Shown here in pieces: positions 26,560 to 37,540 of a stretch of DNA of 64,000 nucleotides. Origin of the DNA: Streptomyces atroolivaceus (GTDB lineage Bacteria; Actinomycetota; Actinomycetes; Streptomycetales; Streptomycetaceae); NCBI RefSeq assembly GCF_000717025.1, contig NZ_JNXG01000002.1, positions 310,001 to 374,000 of the forward strand, given 5' to 3'. The position numbers and the translations under genes were made by a program. The notes under the pieces are model-generated. The model saw nothing but the letters and a program-made list of their open reading frames with translations. It had not been told where the DNA came from and did not search any database. How positions within the stretch are numbered: position 1 is the first letter of the stretch; each line of letters starts with the position of its first letter.

Positions 26560-26639
26560 TGTGCACGATCTTGATGAGGTGGCGAGCCGGTCGCCCGATG
26601 CGGTCCAACGGTCAAGGACGACTGGAAGGAGCGAGGAGC

Positions 26640-26999
26640 GTGAATGCCTACGCGCCCATCCTCGTGCTCGGCGCCCTCGGGGCAGGGTTTGCGATCTTCT
26701 CCGTGGTCATGGCCACGCTTATCGGCCCCAGGCGGTACAACCGGGCAAAGCTCGAAGCGTACGAGTGCGGCATCGAACCCACCCCGACTCCGGCCGGAGG
26801 CGGCCGTTTTCCCATCAAGTACTACCTGACGGCGATGCTGTTCATCGTCTTCGACATCGAGATCGTCTTCCTCTATCCCTGGGCGGTCAGCTTCGACGCC
26901 CTGGGGATCTTCGGGCTCGTGGAGATGCTGCTCTTCGTGCTCACCGTCTTCGTCGCCTACGCGTATGTGTGGCGCCGGGGCGGCCTGGAATGGGACTGA
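26640..26999 (+). CDS. nuoA: NADH-quinone oxidoreductase subunit A
   Basis: 119 residues from GTG 26640, preceded by GGAAGGAGCGAGGAG. Three membrane spans (about 7-27, 63-83, 90-110) and the conserved loop AYECGIEPTP (about 40-49) next to the quinone entry site. It is a membrane-arm subunit at the junction with the peripheral arm of complex I. First gene of the 14-gene operon; nuoB starts 18 bp after it. A longer frame reaches 26484 but overlaps the Rex operator and lacks similarity. Confidence 0.96.
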   Translation: MNAYAPILVLGALGAGFAIFSVVMATLIGPRRYNRAKLEAYECGIEPTPTPAGGGRFPIKYYLTAMLFIVFDIEIVFLYPWAVSFDALGIFGLVEMLLFVLTVFVAYAYVWRRGGLEWD

Positions 27000-27017
27000 G
27001 GGGCTGAGGGGCACACC

Positions 27018-27572
27018 ATGGGACTCGAAGAGAAGCTGCCGAGCGGCTTTGTTCTGACCACTGTCGAGCAGGCCGCCGGCTGGGTGCGGAAGTCGTCCGT
27101 CTTCCCCGCCACCTTCGGCCTCGCCTGCTGCGCCATCGAGATGATGACGACCGGGGCCGGGCGGTACGACCTGGCCCGTTTCGGGATGGAGGTCTTCCGC
27201 GGATCGCCGCGCCAGGCGGACCTGATGATCGTCGCCGGGCGGGTCAGCCAGAAGATGGCGCCCGTCCTGAGGCAGGTCTACGACCAGATGCCGAGCCCCA
27301 AGTGGGTCATCTCCATGGGGGTTTGCGCGTCATCGGGCGGGATGTTCAACAACTACGCCATTGTTCAGGGTGTTGATCATATTGTTCCGGTCGACATCTA
27401 TCTGCCGGGGTGCCCGCCGCGTCCCGAGATGCTGATCGACGCCATCCTCAAGCTCCACCAGAAGATCCAGGGCTCCAAGCTCGGGGTCAACGCCGAGGAA
27501 GCCGCCCGCGAGGCGGAGGAGGCGGCCCTCAAGGCACTCCCCCTGATCGAGATGAAGGGGCTGCTGCGATGA
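27018..27572 (+). CDS. nuoB: NADH-quinone oxidoreductase subunit B (cluster N2)
   Basis: 184 residues. Ligands of the terminal [4Fe-4S] cluster N2 are visible as Cys37-Cys38 (GLACCAIEM), Cys103 (MGVCASSGG) and Cys132 (LPGCPPRPE). It hands electrons to menaquinone. The C-terminus beyond about residue 160 is an Ala/Glu-rich helix ([16 protein letters not shown]), longer than in E. coli. The stop overlaps the nuoC start as ATGA. Confidence 0.97.
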   Translation: MGLEEKLPSGFVLTTVEQAAGWVRKSSVFPATFGLACCAIEMMTTGAGRYDLARFGMEVFRGSPRQADLMIVAGRVSQKMAPVLRQVYDQMPSPKWVISMGVCASSGGMFNNYAIVQGVDHIVPVDIYLPGCPPRPEMLIDAILKLHQKIQGSKLGVNAEEAAREAEEAALKALPLIEMKGLLR

Positions 27573-28285
27573 GTGACGAGCTGAACACGAACAGCGGCCA
27601 GGTGCCCACCCCGCGGGACGACTCCGGTGAGGTCATCGGCGTACGCAAGGGCATGTTCGGCGCCGACAACGGTGGCGACACCTCCGGGTACGGCGGACTC
27701 GTCCGCACGGTGACCCTGCCGGGAGCCACCTCCCGGCCGTACGGCGGCTGGTTCGACGAAGTCGCCGACGAGCTGGAGGGAGCCCTGGAGGAACAGGACC
27801 TCCTCCCCGGCAACGCCATCGAGAAGACGGTCGTCGACCGGGGCGAGCTCACCTTCTTCATCGCACGCGAGCACCTCGTCCAGGTCGCCCGCACCCTGCG
27901 CGACGACCCGGCCCTGCGCTTCGAGCTCTGTACGGGCGTCAGCGGTGTCCACTACCTGGGGGACAAGGGACGCGAGCTGCACGCGGTCTACCACCTGCGC
28001 TCGCTCACCCACGGGCGGCTCATCCGCCTCGAGGTGTCCGCCCCGGACAGCGACCCGCACATCCCGTCCCTCGTCGGGGTCTACCCGACCAACGACTGGC
28101 ACGAGCGCGAGACCTACGACTTCTTCGGGCTGATCTTCGACGGGCACCCCGCCCTGACCCGGATCATGATGCCGGACGACTGGCAGGGCTTCCCGCAGCG
28201 CAAGGACTACCCGCTCGGTGGCATCGCCGTCGAGTACAAGGGCGCCCAGATCCCGGCTCCGGACCAGCGGAGGTCGTACAGCTGA
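27569..28285 (+). CDS. nuoC: NADH-quinone oxidoreductase subunit C
   Basis: 238 residues from ATG 27569, which overlaps the nuoB stop (ATGA). About 60 residues of variable N-terminus precede the NuoC/30-kDa domain. The C-terminus has the family signature [21 protein letters not shown] and the [11 protein letters not shown] end. It is a separate gene, not fused to nuoD as in E. coli. It is a structural subunit of the peripheral arm without cofactors. nuoD begins within its stop codon (TGATG). Confidence 0.95.
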   Translation: MSDELNTNSGQVPTPRDDSGEVIGVRKGMFGADNGGDTSGYGGLVRTVTLPGATSRPYGGWFDEVADELEGALEEQDLLPGNAIEKTVVDRGELTFFIAREHLVQVARTLRDDPALRFELCTGVSGVHYLGDKGRELHAVYHLRSLTHGRLIRLEVSAPDSDPHIPSLVGVYPTNDWHERETYDFFGLIFDGHPALTRIMMPDDWQGFPQRKDYPLGGIAVEYKGAQIPAPDQRRSYS

Positions 28286-29619
28286 TGACTACTCCCCACG
28301 CAACGCCCCACTCGACACCCCGCACCACCACCGAGGGGACTGTATATACGGTCACCGGCGGCGACTGGGACGAGGTCGTCGAGTCCGCCGCCAAGTCGGA
28401 CGACGAACGCATCATCGTCAACATGGGTCCCCAGCACCCGTCCACGCACGGCGTGCTGAGGCTGATCCTGGAGATCGACGGCGAGACCGTCACCGAGGCC
28501 CGCTGCGGCATCGGCTACCTCCACACCGGCATCGAGAAGAACCTCGAATTCCGGAACTGGACCCAGGGCACCACCTTCGTCACGCGCATGGACTACCTGA
28601 CCCCGTTCTTCAACGAGGCGGCGTACTGCCTCGGGGTCGAGAAGCTGCTCGGTATCGAGGACCAGATCCCCGACCGGGCCACCGTCCTGCGGGTGCTCCT
28701 GATGGAGCTCAACCGGATCTCCTCGCACCTGGTGTGCATCGCCACCGGCGGCATGGAGCTCGGCGCCACGACGATCATGATCTACGGCTTCCGCGATCGT
28801 GAACTCGTCCTCGACCTCTTCGAGCTGATCACCGGCCTGCGGATGAACCACGCGTTCATCCGGCCCGGCGGCCTCGCCCAGGACCTGCCCATGGGCGCGA
28901 TCGACCGGCTCCGCGAGTTCGTCAGGACCATGAAGAAGAACCTGCCGGAGTACGACAAGCTCGCCACCGGCAACCCGATCTTCAAGGCCCGTATGCAGGA
29001 CGTCGGCTATCTCGACCTGACCGGCTGCATGGCGCTCGGAGCCACCGGCCCGGTCCTCAGGTCAGCCGGACTCCCGCACGACCTGCGCAAGACCGACCCG
29101 TACTGCGGCTACGAGACCTACGAGTTCGACGTGCCCACCGCGGACACCTGCGACGCCTACGGCCGCTTCCTCATCCGCCTGGAGGAGATGCGCCAGTCGC
29201 TCAGGATTATCGAGCAGTGCCTGGACCGGCTGGAGCCGGGCCCGGTCATGGTCGGCGACAAGAAGATCGCCTGGCCCGCGCAGCTCGCGCTGGGACCCGA
29301 CGGCCTCGGCAACTCGCTCGACCACATCAAGAAGATCATGGGCACCTCCATGGAGGCCCTGATCCACCACTTCAAGCTGGTGACCGAGGGCTTCCGGGTC
29401 CCGGCCGGGCAGGCGTACACCGCCCTGGAGTCGCCCAAGGGCGAACTCGGCGTGCACGTCGTCTCGGACGGAGGCACGCGCCCCTTCCGGGTCCACTTCC
29501 GGGACCCGTCCTTCACCAATCTCCAGGCCATGGCGGCGATGTGCGAGGGCGGCCAGGTCGCCGACGTCATCGTCGCCGTCGCGTCCATCGACCCCGTGAT
29601 GGGAGGCGTCGACCGGTGA
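28285..29619 (+). CDS. nuoD: NADH-quinone oxidoreductase subunit D
   Basis: 444 residues. The first 45 are a variable Thr/Ser-rich extension. The conserved core begins at [20 protein letters not shown], where the His of QHPSTHG lies at the quinone head-group site. YLHTGIEKN and the C-terminal DPVMGGVDR are also typical. It forms the quinone pocket with NuoB. The GTG of nuoE overlaps its TGA. Confidence 0.96.
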   Translation: MTTPHATPHSTPRTTTEGTVYTVTGGDWDEVVESAAKSDDERIIVNMGPQHPSTHGVLRLILEIDGETVTEARCGIGYLHTGIEKNLEFRNWTQGTTFVTRMDYLTPFFNEAAYCLGVEKLLGIEDQIPDRATVLRVLLMELNRISSHLVCIATGGMELGATTIMIYGFRDRELVLDLFELITGLRMNHAFIRPGGLAQDLPMGAIDRLREFVRTMKKNLPEYDKLATGNPIFKARMQDVGYLDLTGCMALGATGPVLRSAGLPHDLRKTDPYCGYETYEFDVPTADTCDAYGRFLIRLEEMRQSLRIIEQCLDRLEPGPVMVGDKKIAWPAQLALGPDGLGNSLDHIKKIMGTSMEALIHHFKLVTEGFRVPAGQAYTALESPKGELGVHVVSDGGTRPFRVHFRDPSFTNLQAMAAMCEGGQVADVIVAVASIDPVMGGVDR

Positions 29620-30500
29620 CCGCGTCCAACCAAGAAGTCAGCCTGGGGATGCCGCAGCTCCCCGCCCCCGCCTACCCGGCCGACGTCCTCGCCCGGCTCG
29701 AGGCGGACGCCAAGGAGGTGATCGCCCGCTACCCCGGCAGCCGCTCCGCGCTGCTGCCCCTGCTGCACCTGGTGCAGTCCGAGGAGGGGTTCGTCTCCCG
29801 GACGGGCATGGCGTTCTGCGCCGACCAGCTCGGCCTCACCACCGCCGAGGTCACCGCGGTCGCCACCTTCTACACGATGTACCGGCGCCGGCCGAGCGGC
29901 GACTACCAGGTCGGGGTCTGCACCAACACCCTGTGCGCGGTCATGGGCGGTGACGCCATCTTCGACCGGCTCAAGGACCACCTGGGCGTCGGCAACGACG
30001 AGACGACCGAGGACGGCAAGGTCACCCTCGAGCACATCGAGTGCAACGCGGCCTGCGACTTCGCCCCCGTCGTGATGGTCAACTGGGAGTTCTTCGACAA
30101 CCAGACGCCGGAGAGCGCCACCCGGCTCGTCGACGACCTGATCGCCGGCCGGACCGTCGAGCCCACCCGCGGCGCGCCCCTGTGCACGTACAAGGAGACG
30201 GCCCGGATCCTGGCCGGCTTCCCCGACCGGCGCCCCGGCGCCGTCGAGGCGAGCGGTGGAGCGGGCGCGGCCTCCCTGGTCGGGCTCAAGCTCGCCAAGG
30301 GCGAGGGCCCGTCGCCGGCACGCGTGGTCGGACCGAGGGGCGAGACACCCGGGGACGCGCAGCCCCGTGACACGGAGCCGGGCGCCGCACCCCACGACCC
30401 GTCGCCGACCGAGCACCTCAGCTCGCACGACGCACCGCAGAAGACGTCGGCCTCCGACCCGGAGCACCCGGCCGGGCCCGCCGCCGAGGAGGGGGAGTGA
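29616..30500 (+). CDS. nuoE: NADH-quinone oxidoreductase subunit E with long disordered tail
   Basis: 294 residues from GTG 29616, overlapping the nuoD stop. The thioredoxin-like [2Fe-2S] domain has Cys102, Cys107, Cys143 and Cys147 (VCTNTLC, CNAACD), which hold cluster N1a. The core ends near residue 203. The remaining 90 residues are Pro/Gly/Ala/Ser-rich with acidic ends and look disordered; E. coli NuoE has only 166 residues. Such tails occur in streptomycete NuoE. nuoF follows with TGATG overlap. Confidence 0.95.
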   Translation: MTASNQEVSLGMPQLPAPAYPADVLARLEADAKEVIARYPGSRSALLPLLHLVQSEEGFVSRTGMAFCADQLGLTTAEVTAVATFYTMYRRRPSGDYQVGVCTNTLCAVMGGDAIFDRLKDHLGVGNDETTEDGKVTLEHIECNAACDFAPVVMVNWEFFDNQTPESATRLVDDLIAGRTVEPTRGAPLCTYKETARILAGFPDRRPGAVEASGGAGAASLVGLKLAKGEGPSPARVVGPRGETPGDAQPRDTEPGAAPHDPSPTEHLSSHDAPQKTSASDPEHPAGPAAEEGE

Positions 30501-31873
30501 TGACCTTGGCAGCCGAGATCGACAAGAACGGGACCAGCCCGGAGAAGCTCCTGGCCCCGGTCCTCTCCTCCTTCTGGGACGAACCGGAGTCCTGGACGCT
30601 GGACACCTACCACCGCCACGACGGATACGAGGGCCTGCGCAAGGCCCTGGCCATGTCACCCGACGACCTCATCGCCTACGTCAAGGACTCCGGTCTGCGC
30701 GGACGCGGGGGCGCGGGGTTCCCCACCGGGATGAAGTGGCAGTTCATCCCGCAGGGCGACGGCAAGCCGCACTACCTCGTGGTCAACGCCGACGAGTCGG
30801 AGCCCGGGACCTGCAAGGACATCCCGCTCCTCTTCGCGAACCCGCACAGCCTCATCGAGGGCATCGTGATCGCCTGCTACGCGATCCGCTCCTCGCACGC
30901 CTTCATCTACCTGCGCGGCGAAGTCGTCCCCGTACTGAGGCGCCTGCACGAGGCCGTGCGTGAGGCGTACGAGGCGGGCTACCTGGGGACGAACGTCCTG
31001 GGTTCGGGGCTCGACCTGGAACTCACGGTGCACGCGGGTGCGGGTGCGTACATCTGCGGGGAGGAGACCGCGCTGCTCGACTCGCTCGAAGGACGGCGCG
31101 GCCAGCCCCGGCTGCGGCCCCCCTTCCCCGCGGTCGCCGGTCTGTACGCCTGCCCCACTGTCGTGAACAACGTCGAGTCCATCGCCTCCGTTCCCGCGAT
31201 CCTGAACAAGGGCAAGGACTGGTTCAAGTCGATGGGGAGCGAGAAGTCCCCGGGCTTCACGCTGTACTCGCTCAGCGGGCACGTCACCAGCCCCGGCCAG
31301 TACGAGGCACCGCTCGGCATCACCCTGCGCCAGCTGCTCGACATGAGCGGCGGCATCCGGGCCGGGCACCGCCTGAAGTTCTGGACCCCCGGGGGCTCCT
31401 CCACCCCGATGTTCACCGAGGAACACCTCGACGTCCCCCTGGACTACGAGGGCGTCGGCGCCGCCGGATCCATGCTCGGCACCAAGGCGCTGCAGTGCTT
31501 CGACGAGACCACCTGCGTGGTGCGCGCCGTCACCCGCTGGACCGAGTTCTACGCCCACGAGTCGTGCGGCAAGTGCACGCCGTGCCGTGAGGGCACGTAC
31601 TGGCTCGTCCAGCTGCTCCGCGACATCGAGGCCGGCAAGGGGCAGATGGCCGACCTCGACAAGCTCAACGACATCGCCGACAACATCAACGGCAAGTCGT
31701 TCTGCGCCCTCGGCGACGGGGCCGCCTCGCCGATCTTCTCCTCGCTGAAGTACTTCCGCGAGGAGTACGAGCAGCACATCACCGGCAGGGGCTGTCCCTT
31801 CGATCCGGCCAGGTCGACCCTCTGGGCCGACGAAAAAGACGACAAGAACGCTCACCGGGGGGTGAACGCATGA
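30500..31873 (+). CDS. nuoF: NADH-quinone oxidoreductase subunit F (FMN/NADH site)
   Basis: 457 residues from ATG 30500, which overlaps the nuoE stop as TGATG; the GTG at 30497 is also in frame, but the ribosome binding site GAGGAGG is 7 bases from the [19 protein letters not shown] binds [18 protein letters not shown] and [19 protein letters not shown] bind FMN, and Cys356, Cys359 and Cys362 (CGKCTPC), with a later Cys near 402, hold cluster N3. This is the electron entry point of the complex. Confidence 0.96.
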   Translation: MTLAAEIDKNGTSPEKLLAPVLSSFWDEPESWTLDTYHRHDGYEGLRKALAMSPDDLIAYVKDSGLRGRGGAGFPTGMKWQFIPQGDGKPHYLVVNADESEPGTCKDIPLLFANPHSLIEGIVIACYAIRSSHAFIYLRGEVVPVLRRLHEAVREAYEAGYLGTNVLGSGLDLELTVHAGAGAYICGEETALLDSLEGRRGQPRLRPPFPAVAGLYACPTVVNNVESIASVPAILNKGKDWFKSMGSEKSPGFTLYSLSGHVTSPGQYEAPLGITLRQLLDMSGGIRAGHRLKFWTPGGSSTPMFTEEHLDVPLDYEGVGAAGSMLGTKALQCFDETTCVVRAVTRWTEFYAHESCGKCTPCREGTYWLVQLLRDIEAGKGQMADLDKLNDIADNINGKSFCALGDGAASPIFSSLKYFREEYEQHITGRGCPFDPARSTLWADEKDDKNAHRGVNA

Positions 31874-34377
31874 CAGTCACCACGAGTGCGCCCTCCGGGG
31901 GCGGCGAGGCGGCCGTTCCGCCCGAGGACCTCGTCACGCTCACGATCGACGGCATCGAGATCAGCGTGCCCAAGGGCACCCTGGTCATCCGCGCCGCCGA
32001 ACTGCTCGGCATCGAGATCCCGCGCTTCTGCGACCATCCGCTCCTCGACCCGGCCGGCGCCTGCCGGCAGTGCATCGTCGAGGTCGAGGGCCAGCGCAAG
32101 CCGATGGCGTCCTGCACCATCACCTGCACCGACGGCATGGTCGTGAAGTCGCAGATCACCTCCCCCGTCGCGGAGAAGGCCCAGAAGGGGGTGATGGAAC
32201 TCCTGCTCATCAACCACCCGCTGGACTGCCCGGTCTGCGACAAGGGCGGAGAGTGCCCCCTGCAGAACCAGGCGATGTCGCACGGCGGCGCCGACTCCCG
32301 CTTCGACGGGAAGAAGCGCACCTTCGAGAAGCCCGTCCCCATCTCCACCCAGGTGCTCCTGGACCGCGAGCGGTGCGTGCTCTGCGCACGCTGCACCCGG
32401 TTCTCCAACCAGGTGGCGGGCGACCCCATGATCGAGCTGATCGAGCGCGGCGCACTCCAGCAGGTCGGTACCGGCGAGGGCGACCCGTTCGAGTCGTACT
32501 TCTCCGGCAACACCATCCAGATCTGCCCGGTCGGGGCGCTGACCTCGGCGGCGTACCGCTTCCGTTCGCGGCCCTTCGACCTGGTCTCCACGCCCTCGGT
32601 GTGCGAACACTGCGCCGGTGGCTGCGCGACCCGGACCGACCACCGGCGCGGCAAGGTCATGCGGCGGCTCGCCGCCAACGACCCCGAGGTCAACGAGGAA
32701 TGGCTCTGCGACAAGGGCCGCTTCGGCTTCCGCTACGCCCAGCAGCGCGACCGGCTCACCACGCCGCTCGTGCGCAACGCGGAGGGTGTGCTGGAGCCGG
32801 CGAGCTGGCCGGAGGCGCTGGAAGCGGCGGCTGCCGGACTCTCGGCCGCGCGCGGCAGGACCGGTGTCCTCACCGGGGGCCGGCTGACCGTCGAGGACGC
32901 CTACGCGTACAGCAAGTTCGCGCGGGTGGCGCTCGACACCAACGACATCGACTTCCGGGCCAGGGTCCACAGCGGTGAGGAGGCCGACTTCCTCGCCGCG
33001 CGGGTGGCAGGGCGCGGCCGCGACCTGGACGGCAGCGGGGTCACGTACACCGCGCTGGAGAAGGCCCCGGCGGTCCTGCTGGCCGGCTTCGAGTCCGAGG
33101 AGGAGGCGCCCGGCGTCTTCCTGCGGCTCCGCAAGGCCCACCGCAAGCACGGACAGCGGACGTTCGCGCTCGCCTCGCACACCAGCCGGGGCCTGGAGAA
33201 GGCGGGCGGCACGCTGCTCCCCGCCGCGCCCGGCACCGAGACCGAATGGCTGGACGCCCTCGCGGGCGGGGTCGGCCTGGAGGGCGAGGGGGCCGTCGCG
33301 GCCGAGGCACTGCGCGGCGAGGGCGCCGTGATCGTGGTGGGCGAGCGGCTCGCCGGGGTCCCCGGCGGACTGACCGCCGCCGTGCGCACCGCCGCGGCGA
33401 CCGGCGCCACCCTGGTGTGGATCCCGCGCCGGGCCGGTGAACGCGGCGCGCTGGAGGCGGGCGCGCTCCCGTCGCTGCTGCCCGGCGGCCGTCCCGCTAC
33501 GGACCCCCGGGCGCGGGACGAGGTGGCGTCCGTATGGGGCGTCGCCGAGCTTCCCGCCCGCTTCGGCCGTGACACCGGACAGATCGTGGAGGCCGCGGCC
33601 ACCGGAGAGCTGGGTGCGCTGCTGGTCGCGGGGGTCGACCCCGAGGACCTGCCCGACCCTGCGGGGGCGCTGCGGGCACTGGACGAGGTCGGCTTCCTGG
33701 TCTCGCTGGAGCTGCGGCCCGGAGCGGTGACCGAGCGTGCCGACGTCGTCCTTCCCGTGGCGGCCGTCGCGGAGAAGCCCGGCACCTTCCTCAACTGGGA
33801 GGGCAGGGCGCGGATGTTCGAGGCCGCGCTGAAGCCCGAGCAGCTGCCGCGGACGCTCTGCCCCACCGATGCGCGGGTGCTGCACATGCTGGCGGACGCC
33901 CTCGACGTACACCTCGCGCTGCCCGACCTGAGGGCGGCCCGCCGTGAGCTCGACCGCCTCGGCGGCTGGCAGGGCGGCCATGCCGACGACCCGCGGGCGA
34001 CGTCCCGCCCGGTGCCCCGGCCCGGCGACGGCGAGGCGGTCCTCGCGGGCCACCGGATGCTGCTCGACCGGGGCCGGCTCCAGGAGGGCGACGAGGCGCT
34101 GGCCGGTACGAGGCACGCGGCCGTCGCCCGGCTCTCCCCGGTCACCGCGGCCGAGTCCGGCGTGAAGGACGGCGATCTGCTGGCCGTCACCGGACCCGCC
34201 GGAACCACCGAACTCCCGCTGGCGGTGACCGAGATGCCGGACCGGGTGGTGTGGGTGCCGCTCAACTCCGTCGGCCGGGGAGTCCCCGCCGACACCGGCG
34301 CCCAGCCGGGCGGACTGGTCCGGATCGGTCCGGCCGCCCCGGGATCCCACGTCGTGACAACGGAGGTAGGAGAGTGA
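31870..34377 (+). CDS. nuoG: NADH-quinone oxidoreductase subunit G
   Basis: 835 residues, ATGA overlap with nuoF. The N-terminal [2Fe-2S] region is [15 protein letters not shown]. Then come the [17 protein letters not shown] cluster, CVLCARC with a distal CPVG, and CEHCAGGC, which together serve clusters N1b, N4, N5 and probably an N7-type cluster. The C-terminal two thirds is a molybdopterin-oxidoreductase-like domain without metal cofactor. Long Ala/Gly/Glu-rich insertions (about 300-620) make it less conserved than the N-terminus, as in other actinobacteria. The last codon overlaps the GTG of nuoH. Confidence 0.95.
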   Translation: MTVTTSAPSGGGEAAVPPEDLVTLTIDGIEISVPKGTLVIRAAELLGIEIPRFCDHPLLDPAGACRQCIVEVEGQRKPMASCTITCTDGMVVKSQITSPVAEKAQKGVMELLLINHPLDCPVCDKGGECPLQNQAMSHGGADSRFDGKKRTFEKPVPISTQVLLDRERCVLCARCTRFSNQVAGDPMIELIERGALQQVGTGEGDPFESYFSGNTIQICPVGALTSAAYRFRSRPFDLVSTPSVCEHCAGGCATRTDHRRGKVMRRLAANDPEVNEEWLCDKGRFGFRYAQQRDRLTTPLVRNAEGVLEPASWPEALEAAAAGLSAARGRTGVLTGGRLTVEDAYAYSKFARVALDTNDIDFRARVHSGEEADFLAARVAGRGRDLDGSGVTYTALEKAPAVLLAGFESEEEAPGVFLRLRKAHRKHGQRTFALASHTSRGLEKAGGTLLPAAPGTETEWLDALAGGVGLEGEGAVAAEALRGEGAVIVVGERLAGVPGGLTAAVRTAAATGATLVWIPRRAGERGALEAGALPSLLPGGRPATDPRARDEVASVWGVAELPARFGRDTGQIVEAAATGELGALLVAGVDPEDLPDPAGALRALDEVGFLVSLELRPGAVTERADVVLPVAAVAEKPGTFLNWEGRARMFEAALKPEQLPRTLCPTDARVLHMLADALDVHLALPDLRAARRELDRLGGWQGGHADDPRATSRPVPRPGDGEAVLAGHRMLLDRGRLQEGDEALAGTRHAAVARLSPVTAAESGVKDGDLLAVTGPAGTTELPLAVTEMPDRVVWVPLNSVGRGVPADTGAQPGGLVRIGPAAPGSHVVTTEVGE

Positions 34378-35792
34378 CCGGCCTCGCCCGACTCGCCGCC
34401 GCACCGCAGGGCACCGTCCTCGCCGCCGAGGACCTCTCGATGTTCGGCACGGACCCCTGGTGGCTCGTCGTCGTCAAGGCGGTGTTCTGCTTCGCGTTCC
34501 TGATGGTGACCGTGCTGTTCTCCATCGTGTGGGAGCGCAAGGTCGTCGCCTGGATGCAGCTGCGCATCGGCCCCAACAGGCACGGCCCCTGGGGCATGCT
34601 CCAGTCACTCGCCGACGGCATCAAGCTGATGCTGAAGGAGGACGTCGTCGTCAAGCGGGCCGACAAGGTCGTGTACATCCTGGCCCCGATCGTGGCCGCC
34701 GCACCGGCGTTCATGGCGATCGCCGTGATCCCGTTCGGCCCGTCGGACAACAAGGTCTCGATCTTCGGCCACCCCACCACGATGCAGCTGACCGACCTGC
34801 CGATCGCGATGCTGTACATCCTCGCGGTCGCCTCCGTCGGCATCTACGGCATCGTGCTGGCCGGCTGGTCCTCCGGATCGACGTACCCGCTGCTCGGCGG
34901 GCTGCGTTCCTGCGCCCAGATGATCAGCTACGAGATCGCGATGGGCGCCGCGTTCGCCTCGGTGTTCCTCTACTCCGGCTCGATGTCGACCTCGGAGATC
35001 GTGGCGGCGCAGCAGGACCGCTGGTTCATCCTCCTGCTGCCGGTCTCGTTCATCATCTACGTCATCACGATGGTCGGTGAGACCAACCGCGCGCCGTTCG
35101 ACATGCCGGAGTCCGAGGGCGACCTGGTCGGCGGCTTCAACACCGAGTACTCCTCGATCAAGTTCGCGATGTTCATGCTCGCCGAGTACGTCAACATGGT
35201 CACCGTCTCCGCGGTCTCCGTGACCCTGTTCCTGGGAGGCTGGCGGGCTCCGTACCCGATCAGCACCTTCTGGGAGGGCGCGAACCAGGGCTGGTGGCCG
35301 ATGCTCTGGTTCGTCATCAAGGTGCAGCTGCTCCTCTTCTTCTTCATCTGGCTGCGCGGCACGCTGCCACGCGTCCGCTACGACCAGCTGATGAAGCTCG
35401 GCTGGAAGGTCCTCATCCCGGTCTCCGTGGTCTGGCTGATGCTGGTCGCCACGGTCAGGGCACTGAACAACGAGGGCTACGACTACTCCAAGATCCTGCT
35501 GTACGTCGCCGGAGCCGTGATCGCGGTCCTGCTGGTCTCCTTCGTCGCGGACGTCTTCCGCGACCGGAAGACCAGGGCCGCCGAGGAGGCGGCCGGACCG
35601 GAGCCGGCGTTCGACCCCATGGCGGGCGGATACCCCGTGCCGCCGCTGCCCGGCCAGACCTTGCCGCCGGTGCCGCGCCGAAGTCCACGACGTGAGCGGG
35701 AGCTCGTCGTCAGTGGCGGGCCGGACACCCGTAGCGACGATCAGGCGGGTGCCGGAAGTTCGAGTGACGGAAGGGAGGCCGACGGTGTCTGA
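34374..35792 (+). CDS. nuoH: NADH-quinone oxidoreductase subunit H
   Basis: 472 residues from GTG 34374, overlapping the nuoG stop. Eight or nine membrane spans. The conserved loops are [21 protein letters not shown] (which contributes to the quinone chamber) and [28 protein letters not shown]-terminal cytoplasmic tail of about 75 residues, rich in Pro, Arg and Ser, is absent from E. coli NuoH (325 residues). The start of nuoI lies inside the last codons (8-bp overlap). Confidence 0.95.
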   Translation: MTGLARLAAAPQGTVLAAEDLSMFGTDPWWLVVVKAVFCFAFLMVTVLFSIVWERKVVAWMQLRIGPNRHGPWGMLQSLADGIKLMLKEDVVVKRADKVVYILAPIVAAAPAFMAIAVIPFGPSDNKVSIFGHPTTMQLTDLPIAMLYILAVASVGIYGIVLAGWSSGSTYPLLGGLRSCAQMISYEIAMGAAFASVFLYSGSMSTSEIVAAQQDRWFILLLPVSFIIYVITMVGETNRAPFDMPESEGDLVGGFNTEYSSIKFAMFMLAEYVNMVTVSAVSVTLFLGGWRAPYPISTFWEGANQGWWPMLWFVIKVQLLLFFFIWLRGTLPRVRYDQLMKLGWKVLIPVSVVWLMLVATVRALNNEGYDYSKILLYVAGAVIAVLLVSFVADVFRDRKTRAAEEAAGPEPAFDPMAGGYPVPPLPGQTLPPVPRRSPRRERELVVSGGPDTRSDDQAGAGSSSDGREADGV

Positions 35793-36381
35793 GTCATCAG
35801 AACCCTCAGGGGAGAAGTTCCAGAATCCTGTGGCCGGCTTCGGCGTGACCTTCAAGGCCATGTTCAAGAAGCGGCTGACCGAGCAGTACCCGGAGACGCA
35901 GAAGGTGACGGCGCCGCGCTTCCACGGCCGGCACCAGCTCAACCGGCATCCGGACGGGCTGGAGAAGTGCGTCGGCTGCGAGCTCTGCGCATGGGCGTGT
36001 CCGGCGGACGCCATCTACGTCGAGGGCGCGGACAACACGGACGAGGAGCGCTACTCCCCGGGCGAGCGCTACGGCCGCGTCTACCAGATCAACTACGCGC
36101 GCTGCATCCTCTGCGGGCTCTGCATCGAGGCGTGCCCCACCCGGGCACTGACCATGACCAACGAGTTCGAGCTCGCCAACACCACCCGCGAGAGCCTCAT
36201 CTACACCAAGGACGAGCTGCTCGCGGGGCTCGAGGAAGGCATGGTCGACAGCCCGCACGCGATCTTCCCCGGCATGGACGAACAGGACTACTACCGCGGT
36301 CTGGTGACCGAGTCCGCTCCCGGTACGGAGCGCCAGGTCGCCGTCTCCAAGGGAGAAACGGACAAGGAGGTGGACGCATGA
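35785..36381 (+). CDS. nuoI: NADH-quinone oxidoreductase subunit I (two [4Fe-4S] clusters)
   Basis: 198 residues from GTG 35785. The two ferredoxin motifs [12 protein letters not shown] and [12 protein letters not shown] ligate clusters N6a and N6b, which carry electrons toward N2. An N-terminal basic amphipathic stretch ([15 protein letters not shown]) lies on the membrane. The C-terminal 60 residues are acidic and variable. ATG of nuoJ overlaps its stop. Confidence 0.96.
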   Translation: MSESSEPSGEKFQNPVAGFGVTFKAMFKKRLTEQYPETQKVTAPRFHGRHQLNRHPDGLEKCVGCELCAWACPADAIYVEGADNTDEERYSPGERYGRVYQINYARCILCGLCIEACPTRALTMTNEFELANTTRESLIYTKDELLAGLEEGMVDSPHAIFPGMDEQDYYRGLVTESAPGTERQVAVSKGETDKEVDA

Positions 36382-37232
36382 CCCCCGCCCTGGCCGCAGC
36401 GGCCACCGCCACCTCGACGGGCGAGGCCGTCCAGTTCTGGATTCTCGGCACCGTCGCCGTCATCGGCGCACTCGCCACCGTCCTGATGAAGAAGGCGGTG
36501 CACAGCGCGCTGTCGCTCGCCGGCACCATGATCGTGCTGGCGGTCTTCTACCTCGCCAACGGCGCCTACTTCCTGGGCATCGTCCAGGTCGTCGTCTACA
36601 CCGGCGCGATCATGATGCTGTTCCTCTTCGTGGTCATGCTCGTGGGCGTCACGGCGGCGGACTCCCTCAAGGAGACGCTCAAGGGCCAGCGCTGGCTGGC
36701 CGCCGCGTGCGGACTCGGCTTCGGCATCCTGCTGATCGCCGGCATCGGACAGGCCTCGCTGAAGACCTTCAACGGGCTGGGGACGGCGAACGCCCGGCAC
36801 GGCGGAAACGTCGAGGGCCTCGCCAACCTCATCTTCACCAAGTACGTGTTCGCCTTCGAGATCACCGGCGCCCTGCTGATCACGGCGACCGTCGGCGCGA
36901 TGCTGCTCACGCACCGCGAGCGCACCGAGCGCGCCAAGACACAGCGTGAGCTCTCCCAGGAGCGGGTGCGCAGCAGTCACCTGCCGCCGCTGCCGGCTCC
37001 CGGTGTCTACGCCCGGCACAACGCCGTGGACATCGCCGGACTGCTCCCGGACGGCACCCCGTCCGAGCTCACCGTCATGCAGACACTGCGGCAGCGCGGA
37101 CAGATCCGCGACGTGTCCCGCGAGTCGCTCGCCGACCTCAAGGCGCTGGAGCAGCGCTCCGGGGAGCGGCTCGGCCGTGACGGCGCGCCAGCCCGTGACC
37201 ACGCGGATGAAGAGGAGGAGGTCGCCAAGTGA
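36378..37232 (+). CDS. nuoJ: NADH-quinone oxidoreductase subunit J
   Basis: 284 residues from ATG 36378 (ATGA overlap with nuoI). Five membrane spans within the first 185 residues, with the conserved [31 protein letters not shown] region containing the pi-bulge helix near the proton route (about residues 50-80). The remaining 100 residues form a soluble, charged tail typical of actinobacterial NuoJ. The GTG of nuoK overlaps its TGA. Confidence 0.95.
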   Translation: MTPALAAAATATSTGEAVQFWILGTVAVIGALATVLMKKAVHSALSLAGTMIVLAVFYLANGAYFLGIVQVVVYTGAIMMLFLFVVMLVGVTAADSLKETLKGQRWLAAACGLGFGILLIAGIGQASLKTFNGLGTANARHGGNVEGLANLIFTKYVFAFEITGALLITATVGAMLLTHRERTERAKTQRELSQERVRSSHLPPLPAPGVYARHNAVDIAGLLPDGTPSELTVMQTLRQRGQIRDVSRESLADLKALEQRSGERLGRDGAPARDHADEEEEVAK

Positions 37233-37528
37233 ATCCGGTCAACTACCTCTACCTCGCGGCCCTTTTGTTCACGATCGGCGCCTCCGGCGTACTGATCAGG
37301 CGGAACGCGATCGTGGTGTTCATGTGCATCGAGCTGATGCTCAACGCCTGCAACCTCGCGCTCGTCGCGTTCTCCCGGATGCACGGCAACCTCGACGGCC
37401 AGATCATCGCGTTCTTCACGATGGTCGTCGCCGCCGCGGAGGTCGTCATCGGGCTCGCGATCATCGTGTCGCTGTTCCGCTCCCGCCACTCGGCCTCGGT
37501 CGACGACGCCAGCCTGATGAAGCTGTAA
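37229..37528 (+). CDS. nuoK: NADH-quinone oxidoreductase subunit K
   Basis: 99 residues, GTG 37229. Three membrane helices, with the buried glutamate of the [14 protein letters not shown] segment that relays protons in MrpC-like NuoK proteins, and a second Glu in [11 protein letters not shown]. Size is normal. nuoL follows after 12 bp. Confidence 0.96.
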   Translation: MNPVNYLYLAALLFTIGASGVLIRRNAIVVFMCIELMLNACNLALVAFSRMHGNLDGQIIAFFTMVVAAAEVVIGLAIIVSLFRSRHSASVDDASLMKL

Positions 37529-37540
37529 GGGGTCGGAATC

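Larger units (their letters stand above)
25561..26639. other. 1.08-kb regulatory interval upstream of nuoA
   Basis: No convincing gene in either direction. From left to right it holds the NlpC/P60 promoter side (25561-25800), a very GC-rich stretch with a 16-bp direct repeat (26074-26110), a less GC-rich patch at 26310-26350 with two small palindromes and a possible promoter, repeated AGATCACa words (26425-26509), a TAGGAT -10 box (26522-26527) and a Rex-type operator (26544-26559). Expected content: the divergent promoters of the peptidase and of nuoA-N. Confidence 0.6.
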
